Positions 17,173 through 25,566 of a stretch of DNA of 47,506 bases are shown piece by piece (the stretch's first letter is position 1; each line of letters opens with the position of its first letter). The notes under the pieces were generated by a model. It ran no database searches. It saw only the letters and a program-made list of their open reading frames with translations, and was not told the DNA's origin. This stretch comes from Streptomyces blattellae (GTDB taxonomy: Bacteria > Actinomycetota > Actinomycetes > Streptomycetales > Streptomycetaceae): the NCBI RefSeq assembly GCF_009709555.1, contig NZ_WJBG01000240.1:1-47506 (forward strand). The letters are read 5' to 3'. A program made the translations under genes and the position numbers.

Positions 17173-20136
17173 ATGACCACCGCCGCTGCGCCGGCCCCGA
17201 AGTACGCCGTCGGCTCCCTCGTCCACGCCCGGGGCCGTGAATGGGTGGTGCTGCCGGACTCCACCGAGGACCTCCTCGTGCTGCGCCCGCTGGGCGGCGC
17301 CGACGTCGACATCGCGGGGGTGCTGCCCGGCCTGGAGACCGTGGTGCCCGCCACGTTCGCCCCGCCGACGCCCGGTGATCTCGGCGACCAGCACACCGCC
17401 GGTCTGCTGCGCACCGCCCTGCGGATCGGGTTCCGGGCCGGGGCCGGTCCCTTCCGGTCCCTCGCCTCGATCGCCGTAGACCCGCGCCCGTACCAACTGG
17501 TGCCGCTGATGATGGCGCTTCGCCAGGACACGGTGAGGCTGCTGATCGCCGACGACGTGGGCATCGGCAAGACCGTCGAGGCCGGTCTCATCGCGGCCGA
17601 ACTGCTCGCCCAGGGCGACGCCCGCGGCCTGGTCGTGCTGTGCTCCCCGGCGCTCGCCGAGCAGTGGCGGGCCGAACTGCGGGGCAAGTTCGGCATCGAC
17701 GCGCGTCTGGTGCTGCCCGCCACGATCGGCCGGCTCGTACGCGAGACGCCGTACGGGCAGTCGGTGTTCCGCCCGGACGGCGCCTACGTCGTGTCGACGG
17801 ACTTCATCAAGTCGCCCCGCCACCGCGAGGACTTCCTGGACAACTGCCCCGACCTGGTGATCGTCGACGAGGCGCACACCTGTGTCGCGGACTCCACGGC
17901 GCAGGTCTCGGCGCGTACCTCGCAGCAGCGGTACGGACTGCTGCGCGCGCTCGCCGACGCCCCTGACCGCCACCTCCTCCTGGTCACCGCGACCCCGCAC
18001 AGCGGCAAGGAGGAACCCTTCCGAAGGCTGCTCGGGCTCCTCGACGCCCGCCTCGCCACCGTGGGCTTCGAGTCCCGCGCGGGCCGTGAGCTGCTTGCCC
18101 AGTTCTTCGTGCAGCGCCGCCGCGCCGACATCCGTGAGGACTTCCAGGACGGCGCGCACTTCCCCTCCGGCCGGGACAGCGCCGAGGTCTCCTACACCCT
18201 GCACCGCGACTACCGCGCCCTGCTCGCCGAGGTCCTCGCGTACGCCCGCGAGACGGTGCGCTCCGCCGACGGAGCACTGCAGCAGCGGCAGCGCTGGTGG
18301 TCGACGCTGGCGCTGCTGCGCACCCTGTCCTCCTCGCCCGCCGCCGCCGTACGGTCGTTGAACACCAGGGCCGGTGTCCAGGAGGCGGACACCCCCGACG
18401 AGGCGGACCGCACCGGGCAGTCGACTGTCTCGGACCCGGCCGACACCGACAGCGCGGAGTCAGCCGATGAGGTCCCGGGCAGCCTGCTGCCGTCCGCCGC
18501 GTCCACGGTCGAGGAAGCCGACCCCGACGGCCTCGACGCCGATGAGAAGGCCCGACTCGTCGCCATGGCCGAGGCCGCGGGCAGGCTCGCCGGGCCCACC
18601 CGCGACACCAAGTTGAAGAAGCTGGTGGCAACGGTCACCGACCTCCTCGACTCCGGCTACCGGCCGATCGTGTTCTGCCGCTACATCGCCACGTCCGACT
18701 ACGTCGCCGAGCACCTGAAGAAGGTGCTCAACAAGAAGGGCACCGAGCACCCGGTGGCGGTCGCCTCCGTCACCGGCGAGCTCTCGCCCGACATGCGCCT
18801 GAACCGGATCGCCGAACTCACCGGCACGGACGAGAACGGCGAGCCGGCCCCCGAGCGGCGCGTCCTCGTGGCCACCGACTGCCTGTCCGAGGGCGTCAAC
18901 CTCCAGGAGTCCTTCGACGCCGTCATCCACTACGACCTGGCCTGGAACCCGACCCGCCACGAGCAGCGCGAAGGCCGGGTCGACCGCTTCGGGCAGCGCA
19001 CCGACACCGTGAAGGCCCTCACCCTGTACGGGGCGGACAACCCGGTCGACGACATCGTCCTGAAGGTGCTGCTGCGCAAGCACGAGCGCATCCGCCGCGC
19101 CACCGGCATCTCCGTCCCGGTGCCGCAGCAGGCGGAGAGCGCCATGCAGGCGGTCTTCGAACAGTTGATCCTGAACGTCGAGACCCCCTCCTTCGAGCAG
19201 GAGGGGCTGTTCGAGCGCGAACAGCTGCCCGCCGCCGAACAGTTGGAGCTCGCCTGGGAATCCTCCGCCGAGCGGGAGAAGGCGTCCCGGTCCCTCTACG
19301 CCCAGAACCGGATCAAGAAGGAGGACGTGGCCGCAGAGGTCGCCGAGATCCTTGCCGCGCTCGGCACCGGCGAGGAGGTCAGGGAGTTCACCCGCCGCGC
19401 GCTCGGCGCGCTGCGCGGCGCGCCCGCTGGCCGCAAGCAAGGCGGGTTCACCGCGCACACCGACGCCCTTCCGCAGGGCCTGCGCGACGCCGTGACGGCG
19501 TCGCTCGGCCCCCGCCATCCGCGCCCGGTCGTCTTCCACGACGCGCCGAGCGCCCCACGCGGCGAGGTGGCGCTCACCCGCACCGACCCGGTGGTGGCCG
19601 CGACCGCCCGCTTCGTCCTGGACACCGCCCTGGACGAGAAATTCCCCGCATGGCAGCGCCCGGCCCGCCGCTGCGGCGTGATCCGTACGAGTGCCGTACG
19701 ACGGCCCACCACGATGCTTCTCGTCCGGCACCGCTTCCAGCTGAGCCTGCCCACCCGCGACGGCGGCGTACATTTCCAACTCGCCGAGGACGCACGGGTA
19801 GTGGCCTTCCACGGCAGACCCGAGGCGCCCCAGTGGCTGCCCGACGAGGAGGCCCTGGCCCTCCTGGAGGCCCGCGCCACCGGCAACTCCGACCCGGGTT
19901 TCGCCACCGACCACATCACGTCGATCCTCGCCGCCCTCGACACCGGCCTCATGGACGAACTGCGGCTGCGTTCCAAGGCGGCCGCGAAGGAGCTGGAGGC
20001 TTCGCACCACCGGGTCCGCACCGCCGCCCGGGCTCGCCTCGCCGGCCTGAAAGCCGTCCCGCAGGGCGACCCGGACATCCTCGGCGTCTTCCTCTACCGC
20101 CCGGCCGCCACGATCCAGCTCGGAGCCGACGCATGA
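17173..20136 (+). CDS. SNF2/RapA-type helicase (DISARM DrmD-like)
   Basis: A 987-residue superfamily 2 DNA translocase. Walker A is LIADDVGIGKTVEAG (about 126), motif II VIVDEAH (about 231), motif III TATPHSG, motif V ATDCLSEGVNLQ (about 567) and motif VI QREGRVDRFGQR (about 600). An acidic, low-complexity insert (about 395-455) separates the RecA-like lobes. A long C-terminal region has no motif I recognise. It follows the DUF1998 helicase by 107 bp and overlaps the methylase start by 4 bp (ATGA), the DrmD-DrmMI adjacency of class 1 DISARM. It probably moves on DNA to recognise or process incoming phage DNA. Confidence 0.87.
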   Translation: MTTAAAPAPKYAVGSLVHARGREWVVLPDSTEDLLVLRPLGGADVDIAGVLPGLETVVPATFAPPTPGDLGDQHTAGLLRTALRIGFRAGAGPFRSLASIAVDPRPYQLVPLMMALRQDTVRLLIADDVGIGKTVEAGLIAAELLAQGDARGLVVLCSPALAEQWRAELRGKFGIDARLVLPATIGRLVRETPYGQSVFRPDGAYVVSTDFIKSPRHREDFLDNCPDLVIVDEAHTCVADSTAQVSARTSQQRYGLLRALADAPDRHLLLVTATPHSGKEEPFRRLLGLLDARLATVGFESRAGRELLAQFFVQRRRADIREDFQDGAHFPSGRDSAEVSYTLHRDYRALLAEVLAYARETVRSADGALQQRQRWWSTLALLRTLSSSPAAAVRSLNTRAGVQEADTPDEADRTGQSTVSDPADTDSAESADEVPGSLLPSAASTVEEADPDGLDADEKARLVAMAEAAGRLAGPTRDTKLKKLVATVTDLLDSGYRPIVFCRYIATSDYVAEHLKKVLNKKGTEHPVAVASVTGELSPDMRLNRIAELTGTDENGEPAPERRVLVATDCLSEGVNLQESFDAVIHYDLAWNPTRHEQREGRVDRFGQRTDTVKALTLYGADNPVDDIVLKVLLRKHERIRRATGISVPVPQQAESAMQAVFEQLILNVETPSFEQEGLFEREQLPAAEQLELAWESSAEREKASRSLYAQNRIKKEDVAAEVAEILAALGTGEEVREFTRRALGALRGAPAGRKQGGFTAHTDALPQGLRDAVTASLGPRHPRPVVFHDAPSAPRGEVALTRTDPVVAATARFVLDTALDEKFPAWQRPARRCGVIRTSAVRRPTTMLLVRHRFQLSLPTRDGGVHFQLAEDARVVAFHGRPEAPQWLPDEEALALLEARATGNSDPGFATDHITSILAALDTGLMDELRLRSKAAAKELEASHHRVRTAARARLAGLKAVPQGDPDILGVFLYRPAATIQLGADA

Positions 20137-22084
20137 GCACCGCGAGGACCCTGGTCACCGACACCGTCGCTACCGTTGGCGGACTGCTGCCGTACGACCT
20201 CCTCGTCCGCATCAAGGAGGGCAAGGAGCAGTCCGGCGCGAAGCCCGCCGACTACCGGCTGTTCGCCAAGGGCGAGTCCGTACGGGACGCCGCCGAGCGC
20301 TCCTGGGGCTACCTGCGCGGCGTCTGGGCCGCCTACCAGGACGCCCTCGCCCGCGACGGAGCGGACGACGATCCCGGTGTGCACGCGGTGGGGCTCACCA
20401 CCGAACGCTGGCTGCTGCCCCTGTTCGAACAGCTCGGCTTCGGCGCGCTGTCCGCCGTGCCGGAGCCCGGCCTCCCCGCCCACGACGGGACGAAGAACTT
20501 CCCGCTCAGCCACGCGTGGGCGCATGTACCCGTGCACCTCACTGGCTGGAACGTCCCGCTGGACACCCGCACCCCCCAAGTGGCGCCGCAGGCACCGCAG
20601 TCCATGGTCCAGGAGTACCTCAACCGCTCCGGCGACAAGGCCCTGTGGGGTGTCCTGTCCAACGGCCGCCAGCTGCGGCTGCTGCGCGAGTCCGCGTCGC
20701 TGACCGGCGCCGCGTTCATCGAGTTCGACCTCCAGGCGATCTTCGAGGGCAAGCGCTCCGACGACTTCGTCCTCCTGTGGCGCCTGCTGCACCGCACCCG
20801 CTTCGAGGGCGACCCCGCCGCGTCCTGCCCGTTGGAGAAGTGGCGCACCGAGGCCATCGACTCCGGCACCCGCGCCCTCAAGGAGCTCCGCAAGGGCGTA
20901 AGAGACGGCCCTCACGGTGATCGGCAGCGGGCTCATCGCCCACCCCGACAACGCGGACCTGCGCGAGGCCCTGCGCACCCGCTCCCTCACCGTCCGCGAC
21001 CTCCACCCCGCCCTGCTGCGGCTCGTCTACCGGCTGCTCTTCCTCTTCGTCACCGAGGACCGCGGCCTGCTTCTCCACCCTGACGCCGACGACGTCGCGC
21101 GCGACCGTTACGAGAAGTACTTCTCCACGGACCGCCTGCGCCGCCTGGCCCACCGCCCCGGCAGCCCGCACGGTGACCAGTGGGAGGCACTCACCCTCGT
21201 CATCAAGGGCCTCGGCAAACCCGGCGGGCGTCCCGAACTGGGCCTGCCCGCACTCGGCGGCCTCTTCGAACCCACCGCTGTGGACGGGAGGCTGGACGGT
21301 CTCGCCCTCACCAACGAGTCCCTGTACGAGGCGGTCCGCGCCCTTGCCGTCATCTTCGACACCAAGCTCGGCCGCCCCCGCAAGGTCGACTACCGGCACC
21401 TGGGCGCGGACGAACTCGGCTCGGTCTACGAGTCGCTCCTCGAACTGGAACCCCGCCAGGACGACGACGGCTCCTACGTCCTGACGAAGCTGGACGGCAA
21501 CGACCGCAAGACCTCCGGCTCCTACTACACGCCCTCGCCGCTCATCGACTGCCTCCTGGACTCGGCCCTCGACCCCGTCATCGAACGGGCCGTCCGCTCG
21601 GGCACGACGAAGGAGGAGCGCAAGGCGGCGCTGCTCGCCCTGACCGTGTGCGACCCGGCCTGCGGCAGCGGCCACTTCCTGGTCGCGGCGGCCCGCCGCA
21701 TCGCCCGCCGGCTCGCGGAGATCGAGACCGACGATCCGGAGCCGACCGCCGAGGCCGTCCGCGACGCCCTGCGCGAGGTCATCTCCCGCTGCGTGTACGG
21801 CGTCGACCTCAACCCGATGGCCGTGGAACTCGCCAAGGTCTCCCTGTGGATCGAGGCCATGAAGCCGGGCCGCCCGCTCACGTTCCTTGACGCGCACATC
21901 AAGCACGGCAACGGACTGCTCGGCACGACACCGAAGCTGCTCGCGGGCGGTCTGCCCGACGAGGCGTTCAAGGTCCTTGAGGGCGACGAGTCGAAGGCCG
22001 TCAGGAACCTGAAGGCCCGCAACGCGAGCGAGCGGGAGCGGTGGCTGGCGGCGCTGCGGCACCACGCGAGCCAGGACGGCCGGA
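20133..22084 (+). pseudogene. Broken PglX/DrmMI-like adenine-N6 DNA methylase (frameshift and 3' truncation)
   Basis: The first part (20133 to about 20900) encodes the N-terminal domain to ELRKGV. One extra base near 20899-20901 then shifts the frame. The continuation (TALTVIGSGLIAHPDN...) is open in frame +1 from 20902 but has a TAA directly before it. The second part contains SAM motif I VCDPACGSGHFL (about nt 21650) and GVDLNPMAVELAKVSLW. Sequence resembling the family stops near 22030-22080, before the catalytic (N/D)PPY motif, where the stop of a reverse-strand DUF397 gene begins. About half of the usual 1100-1250 residues is missing. Even if the shift is a sequencing error, the product lacks the catalytic motif, so this operon has no working methylase of its own. 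Confidence 0.82.
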
Positions 22085-22288
22085 TCAGTCGCCGAACTCG
22101 CCGGCCTTCACGCCGTCAAGGAAAGCGGCCCACCCGGTCGGCGTGCAGAACTGCATGGCGCCGGGGTTCTTGCTGTCGCGTATCGCGCGGCCCCCGTCGG
22201 CGGTGTGCGCGACCTCTACGCAGTCCTGTGTGCCCCCCTGGGAGGCGCTTGCCTTCTTGAACTCGGTGACGATGTCCCGATTCTTCAT
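22085..22288 (-). CDS. DUF397 small protein
   Basis: A 67-residue actinobacterial small protein of the BldB-neighbour/DUF397 type: FKKASASQGGTQDCVEVAH, then AIRDSKNPGAMQFCTPTGWAAFLDGVKAGEF. In Streptomyces, DUF397 genes sit beside an XRE-DUF5753 regulator; some such pairs are proposed to behave like toxin-antitoxin or developmental regulators (whiJ, abaA loci). It overlaps the regulator by 4 bp (ATGA). Its stop codon abuts the truncated methylase, marking a rearrangement point. Confidence 0.88.
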   Translation of the reverse strand: MKNRDIVTEFKKASASQGGTQDCVEVAHTADGGRAIRDSKNPGAMQFCTPTGWAAFLDGVKAGEFGD

Positions 22289-23166
22289 GCTGATTCCCTC
22301 TCGTCGTCCGGGAGTTCCTTTATTGCGTTGCTGATGAAGTCCAGACTTTGATCCGGAGTCAGTGCGGCCGATCTTAGGGCTTCGAAGATCTGCGCGTGAT
22401 GAGCCATGTCCTTCAGATCTTCGAGAATCACCGTGCTTGTTGTGGTGTCATACGCGACAGCCTCGGGCGAGGGTTCGGGGCCGAAGCTGAACATCACGAA
22501 GTGGGACGTCAGATGTGCGGCCCGCCACTCGGAGAGCGGCAGCACCTGGATGCTTACGTTCTGCCGCTGCCCGACGCCGAGGATGTGCAGCAACTGTTCG
22601 CGATGGATCTTCGTGGACGGCATGGGAGCGGTGAGCGCAGGTTGCCAGATGACCGCCGCGAACCGTGCGCCGTTCTCCTCGATCGTCTGCCGACGCGCCT
22701 GCCGAATGGTCACCATTTCGTCAACGGCTTCCGGGGTGTGCACGGTCAGGCTCGAACTCAGCAGAGTCCTGAGGTAGTTGTCGGTCTGCAGGAGACCGGG
22801 GACGAACAACGGCTGCCATGTGCGGATGTACGTGGAATCCGCCTCCAGGGTGATGAAGTCGGTGTATCCCTCGTCCCGTGATGCCCAGGGGTAGTTGAGC
22901 CACCAGCCCCGCTTGTTGGAGTCCCGCGCGAGCTGTTCCAGCCTCATGTAGATGTCGCGGTCCTCGACGCCGTACAGCTCAAGCATGAGCCGAACGTCAC
23001 CCGGACGAGCGGAGACCTGACCGGCCTCGATCCTGCTGATCTTGGTCTTCGACCCGGCGATGTGCTCGGCCGCATGCTGCTGGTCGAGCTTCGCGGCCTC
23101 GCGGTACCGCCTCAGGGCGGCGCCAAGCCGTCTGCTGCGCACGGTAGACCGTCCACCTGCGGGCAT
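22285..23166 (-). CDS. WhiJ-type XRE regulator with DUF5753 domain
   Basis: A 293-residue protein. Residues about 12-70 form an XRE helix-turn-helix (LGAALRRYREAAKLDQQHAAEHIAGSKTKISRIEAG). Residues about 95-280 match DUF5753: YIRTWQPLFVPGLLQTDNYLR, RQARRQTI, FAAVIWQPAL, REQLLHIL, VSIQVLPLSEW, and VFEAL-like FEALRSAAL. It is the first gene of a two-gene unit with DUF397 and diverges from a HATPase gene, the standard Streptomyces triad. A palindrome in the shared upstream region could be its binding site. The signal sensed by DUF5753 is not known. Confidence 0.9.
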   Translation of the reverse strand: MPAGGRSTVRSRRLGAALRRYREAAKLDQQHAAEHIAGSKTKISRIEAGQVSARPGDVRLMLELYGVEDRDIYMRLEQLARDSNKRGWWLNYPWASRDEGYTDFITLEADSTYIRTWQPLFVPGLLQTDNYLRTLLSSSLTVHTPEAVDEMVTIRQARRQTIEENGARFAAVIWQPALTAPMPSTKIHREQLLHILGVGQRQNVSIQVLPLSEWRAAHLTSHFVMFSFGPEPSPEAVAYDTTTSTVILEDLKDMAHHAQIFEALRSAALTPDQSLDFISNAIKELPDDERESA

Positions 23167-23230
23167 GTCCCCCTCCTCTACTGCGTGTAGTCAGTCTGCA
23201 CGGGATCAGTTGCCACACGCTAGCTCATTG

Positions 23231-23249
23231 GCGACTCAAGGTTAGTCGC
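23231..23249. promoter_or_regulatory. Palindrome between the XRE regulator and HATPase genes
   Basis: GCGACT (23231-23236) and AGTCGC (23244-23249) are perfect inverted repeats around 7 nt, with near-matching TTG/CAA outside. A second short one, CTAC/GTAG, lies at 23178-23190. Position in the divergent 188-bp gap makes the first a good operator candidate for the XRE protein. Confidence 0.45.
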
Positions 23250-23354
23250 AACTTTGCGTATTGAGATTGATTGCGAATCTATCCAGTGGCGGTCTACCGT
23301 GGATTGCGTCACTTGGTGTTGCCTGAATTGGACGGTGAGTGACCTTGGTTCCGC

Positions 23355-23789
23355 ATGTCCACCGACCCAGGAGGACCCGTGTCCGGACGCACGCACAGCA
23401 AGAGGTTCCGCTTACGCAAGGACGCGGTGCCGGTCGCCCGCGACCATGTCCGGGCGATATTGACCTCGTGGCTCCTCGGCGAACTGGCCGACGACGCCGA
23501 GTCGATCGTGGGCGAGCTGGCGGCGAACGCCGTCGTGCACGCCAGAGGGATCGGCGAGTTCTTCGAGGTGGGGCTGCGCCGCCTGGACGGTGTGCTGATC
23601 GTCGAGGTGTCCGACTCGTTCCAGTGGCGGATGCCCGAGAGACGGGATGCGGACCCCGCCGACGACTGCGACGGGCGCGGGCTGGCCATCGTCGAGGCGC
23701 TGTCCGACAAGTGGGGCGTGCGTCCGAGGGAGGCAGGCAAGACGATCTGGGCGCATCTCTCGGTCACTCGCGAGGAGGCGGCGTGCTGA
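23355..23789 (+). CDS. HATPase_c_2 (RsbW/anti-sigma-like) ATP-binding protein
   Basis: A 144-residue GHKL ATPase-fold protein. The N box is IVGELAANAVVHAR, the G1-like strand LIVEVSDS and the glycine lid DGRGLAIVEALSDKWGV. Single-domain members are very common beside XRE-DUF5753/DUF397 genes in Streptomyces and are usually annotated as anti-sigma or regulatory kinases. Their actual target is rarely known. ATG 23355 was used; a GTG eight codons later is possible. It diverges from the XRE gene and shares its control region. Confidence 0.87.
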   Translation: MSTDPGGPVSGRTHSKRFRLRKDAVPVARDHVRAILTSWLLGELADDAESIVGELAANAVVHARGIGEFFEVGLRRLDGVLIVEVSDSFQWRMPERRDADPADDCDGRGLAIVEALSDKWGVRPREAGKTIWAHLSVTREEAAC

Positions 23790-23918
23790 GCGCCCGGTTC
23801 GCGCCTTCCGCCGCCTTCGACGCCGACCGTGTGGCGTACACCGTCTCGGGCCGTCCGCTGTGCGGACTCGTCCGCTGTCGCTCGCACTCCGTCCGGCTCG
23901 CCGACCGAAGTGGAGTCG

Positions 23919-24335
23919 ATGAACATGGCCGAGCGTAGAGCGGTGGCGCCGCACAGACTCGGGCTGGCCCTGGGCTTGGCCCTGGTCCTCTGGATCCTGG
24001 TCCGGCTCTTCCCCGCCACGGGCGGGCACCGGAAGCCGGCGGCGCCGGACCGGAACGCCGTGACCTGCGAAAACGCAAACGATTATGTCGGCCTGGTCGC
24101 CACCCCCAACCCCGGTCGGGGGTGGGGTGCGATGACCCGTAAGGCCAGCGACGGCGGAGAGCGTGCAGGTACGGAGTTCATGTCGGCCGAGTGCGCGTTG
24201 GCGCAGCGTCCCGAGTTCGGGACCTTTCACGGCGGGTGCCGTCAGACCCGGGACATCCCCCTGCCGTACAGCCGGGGACTGCTGCTGATGCGCCGGTGCC
24301 CGTGTGCCTGCCACGCCGAGGGAGCCGCGCGGTGA
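23919..24335 (+). CDS. Hypothetical protein with one membrane segment and Cys-rich tail
   Basis: About 138 residues from ATG 23919. A hydrophobic helix (LGLALGLALVLWILVRLF, about residues 14-31) is followed by a hydrophilic middle part. A distinct tail from about residue 88 (MSAECALAQRPEFGTFH..., ending LLLMRRCPCACHAEG) resembles small Cys-rich proteins I associate with actinobacterial accessory DNA. The tail has its own ATG at 24180, so the region could be a separate small gene, or two fragments joined. I do not recognise the function. It lies in the cassette between the broken methylase and VapBC. Confidence 0.5.
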   Translation: MNMAERRAVAPHRLGLALGLALVLWILVRLFPATGGHRKPAAPDRNAVTCENANDYVGLVATPNPGRGWGAMTRKASDGGERAGTEFMSAECALAQRPEFGTFHGGCRQTRDIPLPYSRGLLLMRRCPCACHAEGAAR

Positions 24336-24434
24336 ACTCCCTTGGCAGAGAATCGAGTTGGTCGCCGGGGCCGTCCTGCCGTTCACCCCGGTGCGTGGTC
24401 GGCCGGCACTCCCACTGAGGGGCGGCGGCTCGTG

Positions 24435-24548
24435 ATGTCGCACCAGGGGTGCGGGAAGCGCCTTGGGCCGGTCGCCTTCACGGCGGCCCTCGTGGCGGCC
24501 TGGGCGGTCGTCCTGATCGCCGCACTCACGACGATCACCCATCCGTAG
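24435..24548 (+). CDS. Putative small membrane protein
   Basis: A 37-residue frame from ATG 24435: a short polar start (MSHQGCGKRLGP) then one hydrophobic helix (VAFTAALVAAWAVVLIAALTTI). Codon use suits the organism. There is no strong ribosome-binding site, only GGCGGCGGCT upstream, and no family I can name. The gap from 24549 to 24652 shows nothing I recognise. Confidence 0.35.
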   Translation: MSHQGCGKRLGPVAFTAALVAAWAVVLIAALTTITHP

Positions 24549-24652
24549 AGCCCGCCTCCCGAGACCCTGCGGATCGCCGTCAACCTGGCGCCCCGTACGC
24601 GGACGGTGGTGGCGGCGACCTCTACGCACGCGCCGCCCCCGGCCCCGCTCTG

Positions 24653-25054
24653 TCAGTCGATACGACGGACGCGCTGGCCCGTGATACCGGCGATGGCGTC
24701 GAAGTCCTTGTCCGCGTGCAGAACGGTCAGTTTGTGGTGTGCGGCGGTGATCGCGACGACCAGGTCGACGGGGCTGGCGGACTGGTGCCAACTGCGGTCG
24801 GCGAGGTCCCGCTGTAGCTGAGCGGTCTTTTGCCAGGCGTCTTCGGGTACTTCGTAGTGGGGGAAGGTCTCGTGCAGTACGGCGTCGGCCTCGTAGTAGT
24901 CGGCGCGGCCACCGACCGCGCGCAGGTATTCCTGGCGGATCGGCTCGCACAGGCCGACCAGGCCGGCGGTGACGGTGTCGTCCCAGCCGGGGGAGGTCTG
25001 GCCGCGGTAGAAGCGGATGAGGGCGGAGGTGTCCGCCAGGAACCCTTCCCTCAC
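24653..25054 (-). CDS. vapC: PIN-domain ribonuclease toxin VapC
   Basis: A 133-residue PIN domain with acidic site residues: Asp in FLADTSALIRFYRG (residue about 8), Glu in CEPIRQEYLRAVG, Asp in SPVDLVVAITA and Asp in LHADKDFDAIA. Its ATG overlaps the antitoxin stop (ATGA, 25051-25054), the typical VapBC order. Expected to cleave tRNA or other RNA when freed. The sequence differs clearly from the PIN protein at 6586-7041, so the two are separate acquisitions. Confidence 0.9.
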   Translation of the reverse strand: MREGFLADTSALIRFYRGQTSPGWDDTVTAGLVGLCEPIRQEYLRAVGGRADYYEADAVLHETFPHYEVPEDAWQKTAQLQRDLADRSWHQSASPVDLVVAITAAHHKLTVLHADKDFDAIAGITGQRVRRID

Positions 25055-25293
25055 GCGGCGTCGACTCCCGCCGAGTGGTCGCCGGAGTCGGCGTCGTCCT
25101 CGTCGATCAGGTCGAGGTCGACCTTGCCCTCGCTGACCATGTGCCGCATGCGCTCGATGGCGGCAGCGCGTCGCCGCCGGTCGTTGATCTCGTGGAGGGC
25201 GGCGTTGACCGTGTCCTTCTTGGTGGTGGTGCCCAGGTAGCGGGCGGCTTCGGCGAGTGCGTCGTCATCGACGTCGATCACGGTACGGGCCAT
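25051..25293 (-). CDS. vapB: VapB-family antitoxin
   Basis: About 80 residues. The N-terminus MARTVIDVDDDALAEAARYLGTTTKKDTVNAALHEI is a ribbon-helix-helix fold of the VapB/type II antitoxin group, followed by an acidic toxin-binding tail (DLDLIDEDDADSGD). ATG 25293 is preferred over upstream in-frame codons because of the conserved MARTVIDVDD start. It should repress its own promoter through the palindrome immediately upstream. Confidence 0.88.
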   Translation of the reverse strand: MARTVIDVDDDALAEAARYLGTTTKKDTVNAALHEINDRRRRAAAIERMRHMVSEGKVDLDLIDEDDADSGDHSAGVDAA

Positions 25294-25315
25294 GTGGACC
25301 ACCTCCGAAGAGCCT

Positions 25316-25342
25316 GATATCTAGATTCGCAATAAGGATATC
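25316..25342 (-). promoter_or_regulatory. Probable VapB operator
   Basis: GATATC occurs at 25316-25321 and again at 25337-25342, each self-palindromic and mutually inverted around 15 AT-rich nt, 23 bp upstream of the vapB start. VapB ribbon-helix-helix proteins bind such repeats at their own promoter. Confidence 0.5.
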
Positions 25343-25359
25343 AATGCACGGGACCTCTG

Positions 25360-25533
25360 GCCCGCCTCGACGTGGGCGAACTGCGGATCGATGTCTCTGA
25401 CGCCTGCGGCGAGCGGTGGCCGACCCCACAACGCCCCGGCGGCGGTGAGTCGGGGCGTAGCCTGCTGCTCGTCGAGGCCCTGACCGACGACTGGGGCGTG
25501 CGCCCGCACCACCCCGGCGGCAAAACGGTGTAG
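25360..25533 (+). pseudogene. C-terminal remnant of a HATPase_c_2 gene
   Basis: The plus-strand frame reads ARLDVGELRIDVSDACGERW, then SLLLVEALTDDWGVRPH and stops at 25531-25533. This is the G1 strand and glycine-lid end of the same ATPase family as 23355-23789 (VSDS, then AIVEALSDKWGVRP). The N box and start are missing; the sequence before 25360 is the vapB operator. It is too diverged to be a recent copy of the upstream gene, so I infer an older deletion scar. Confidence 0.7.
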
Positions 25534-25566
25534 GCCGTGTGTCGCCGGTGAGGTGCGACGGTCGGG

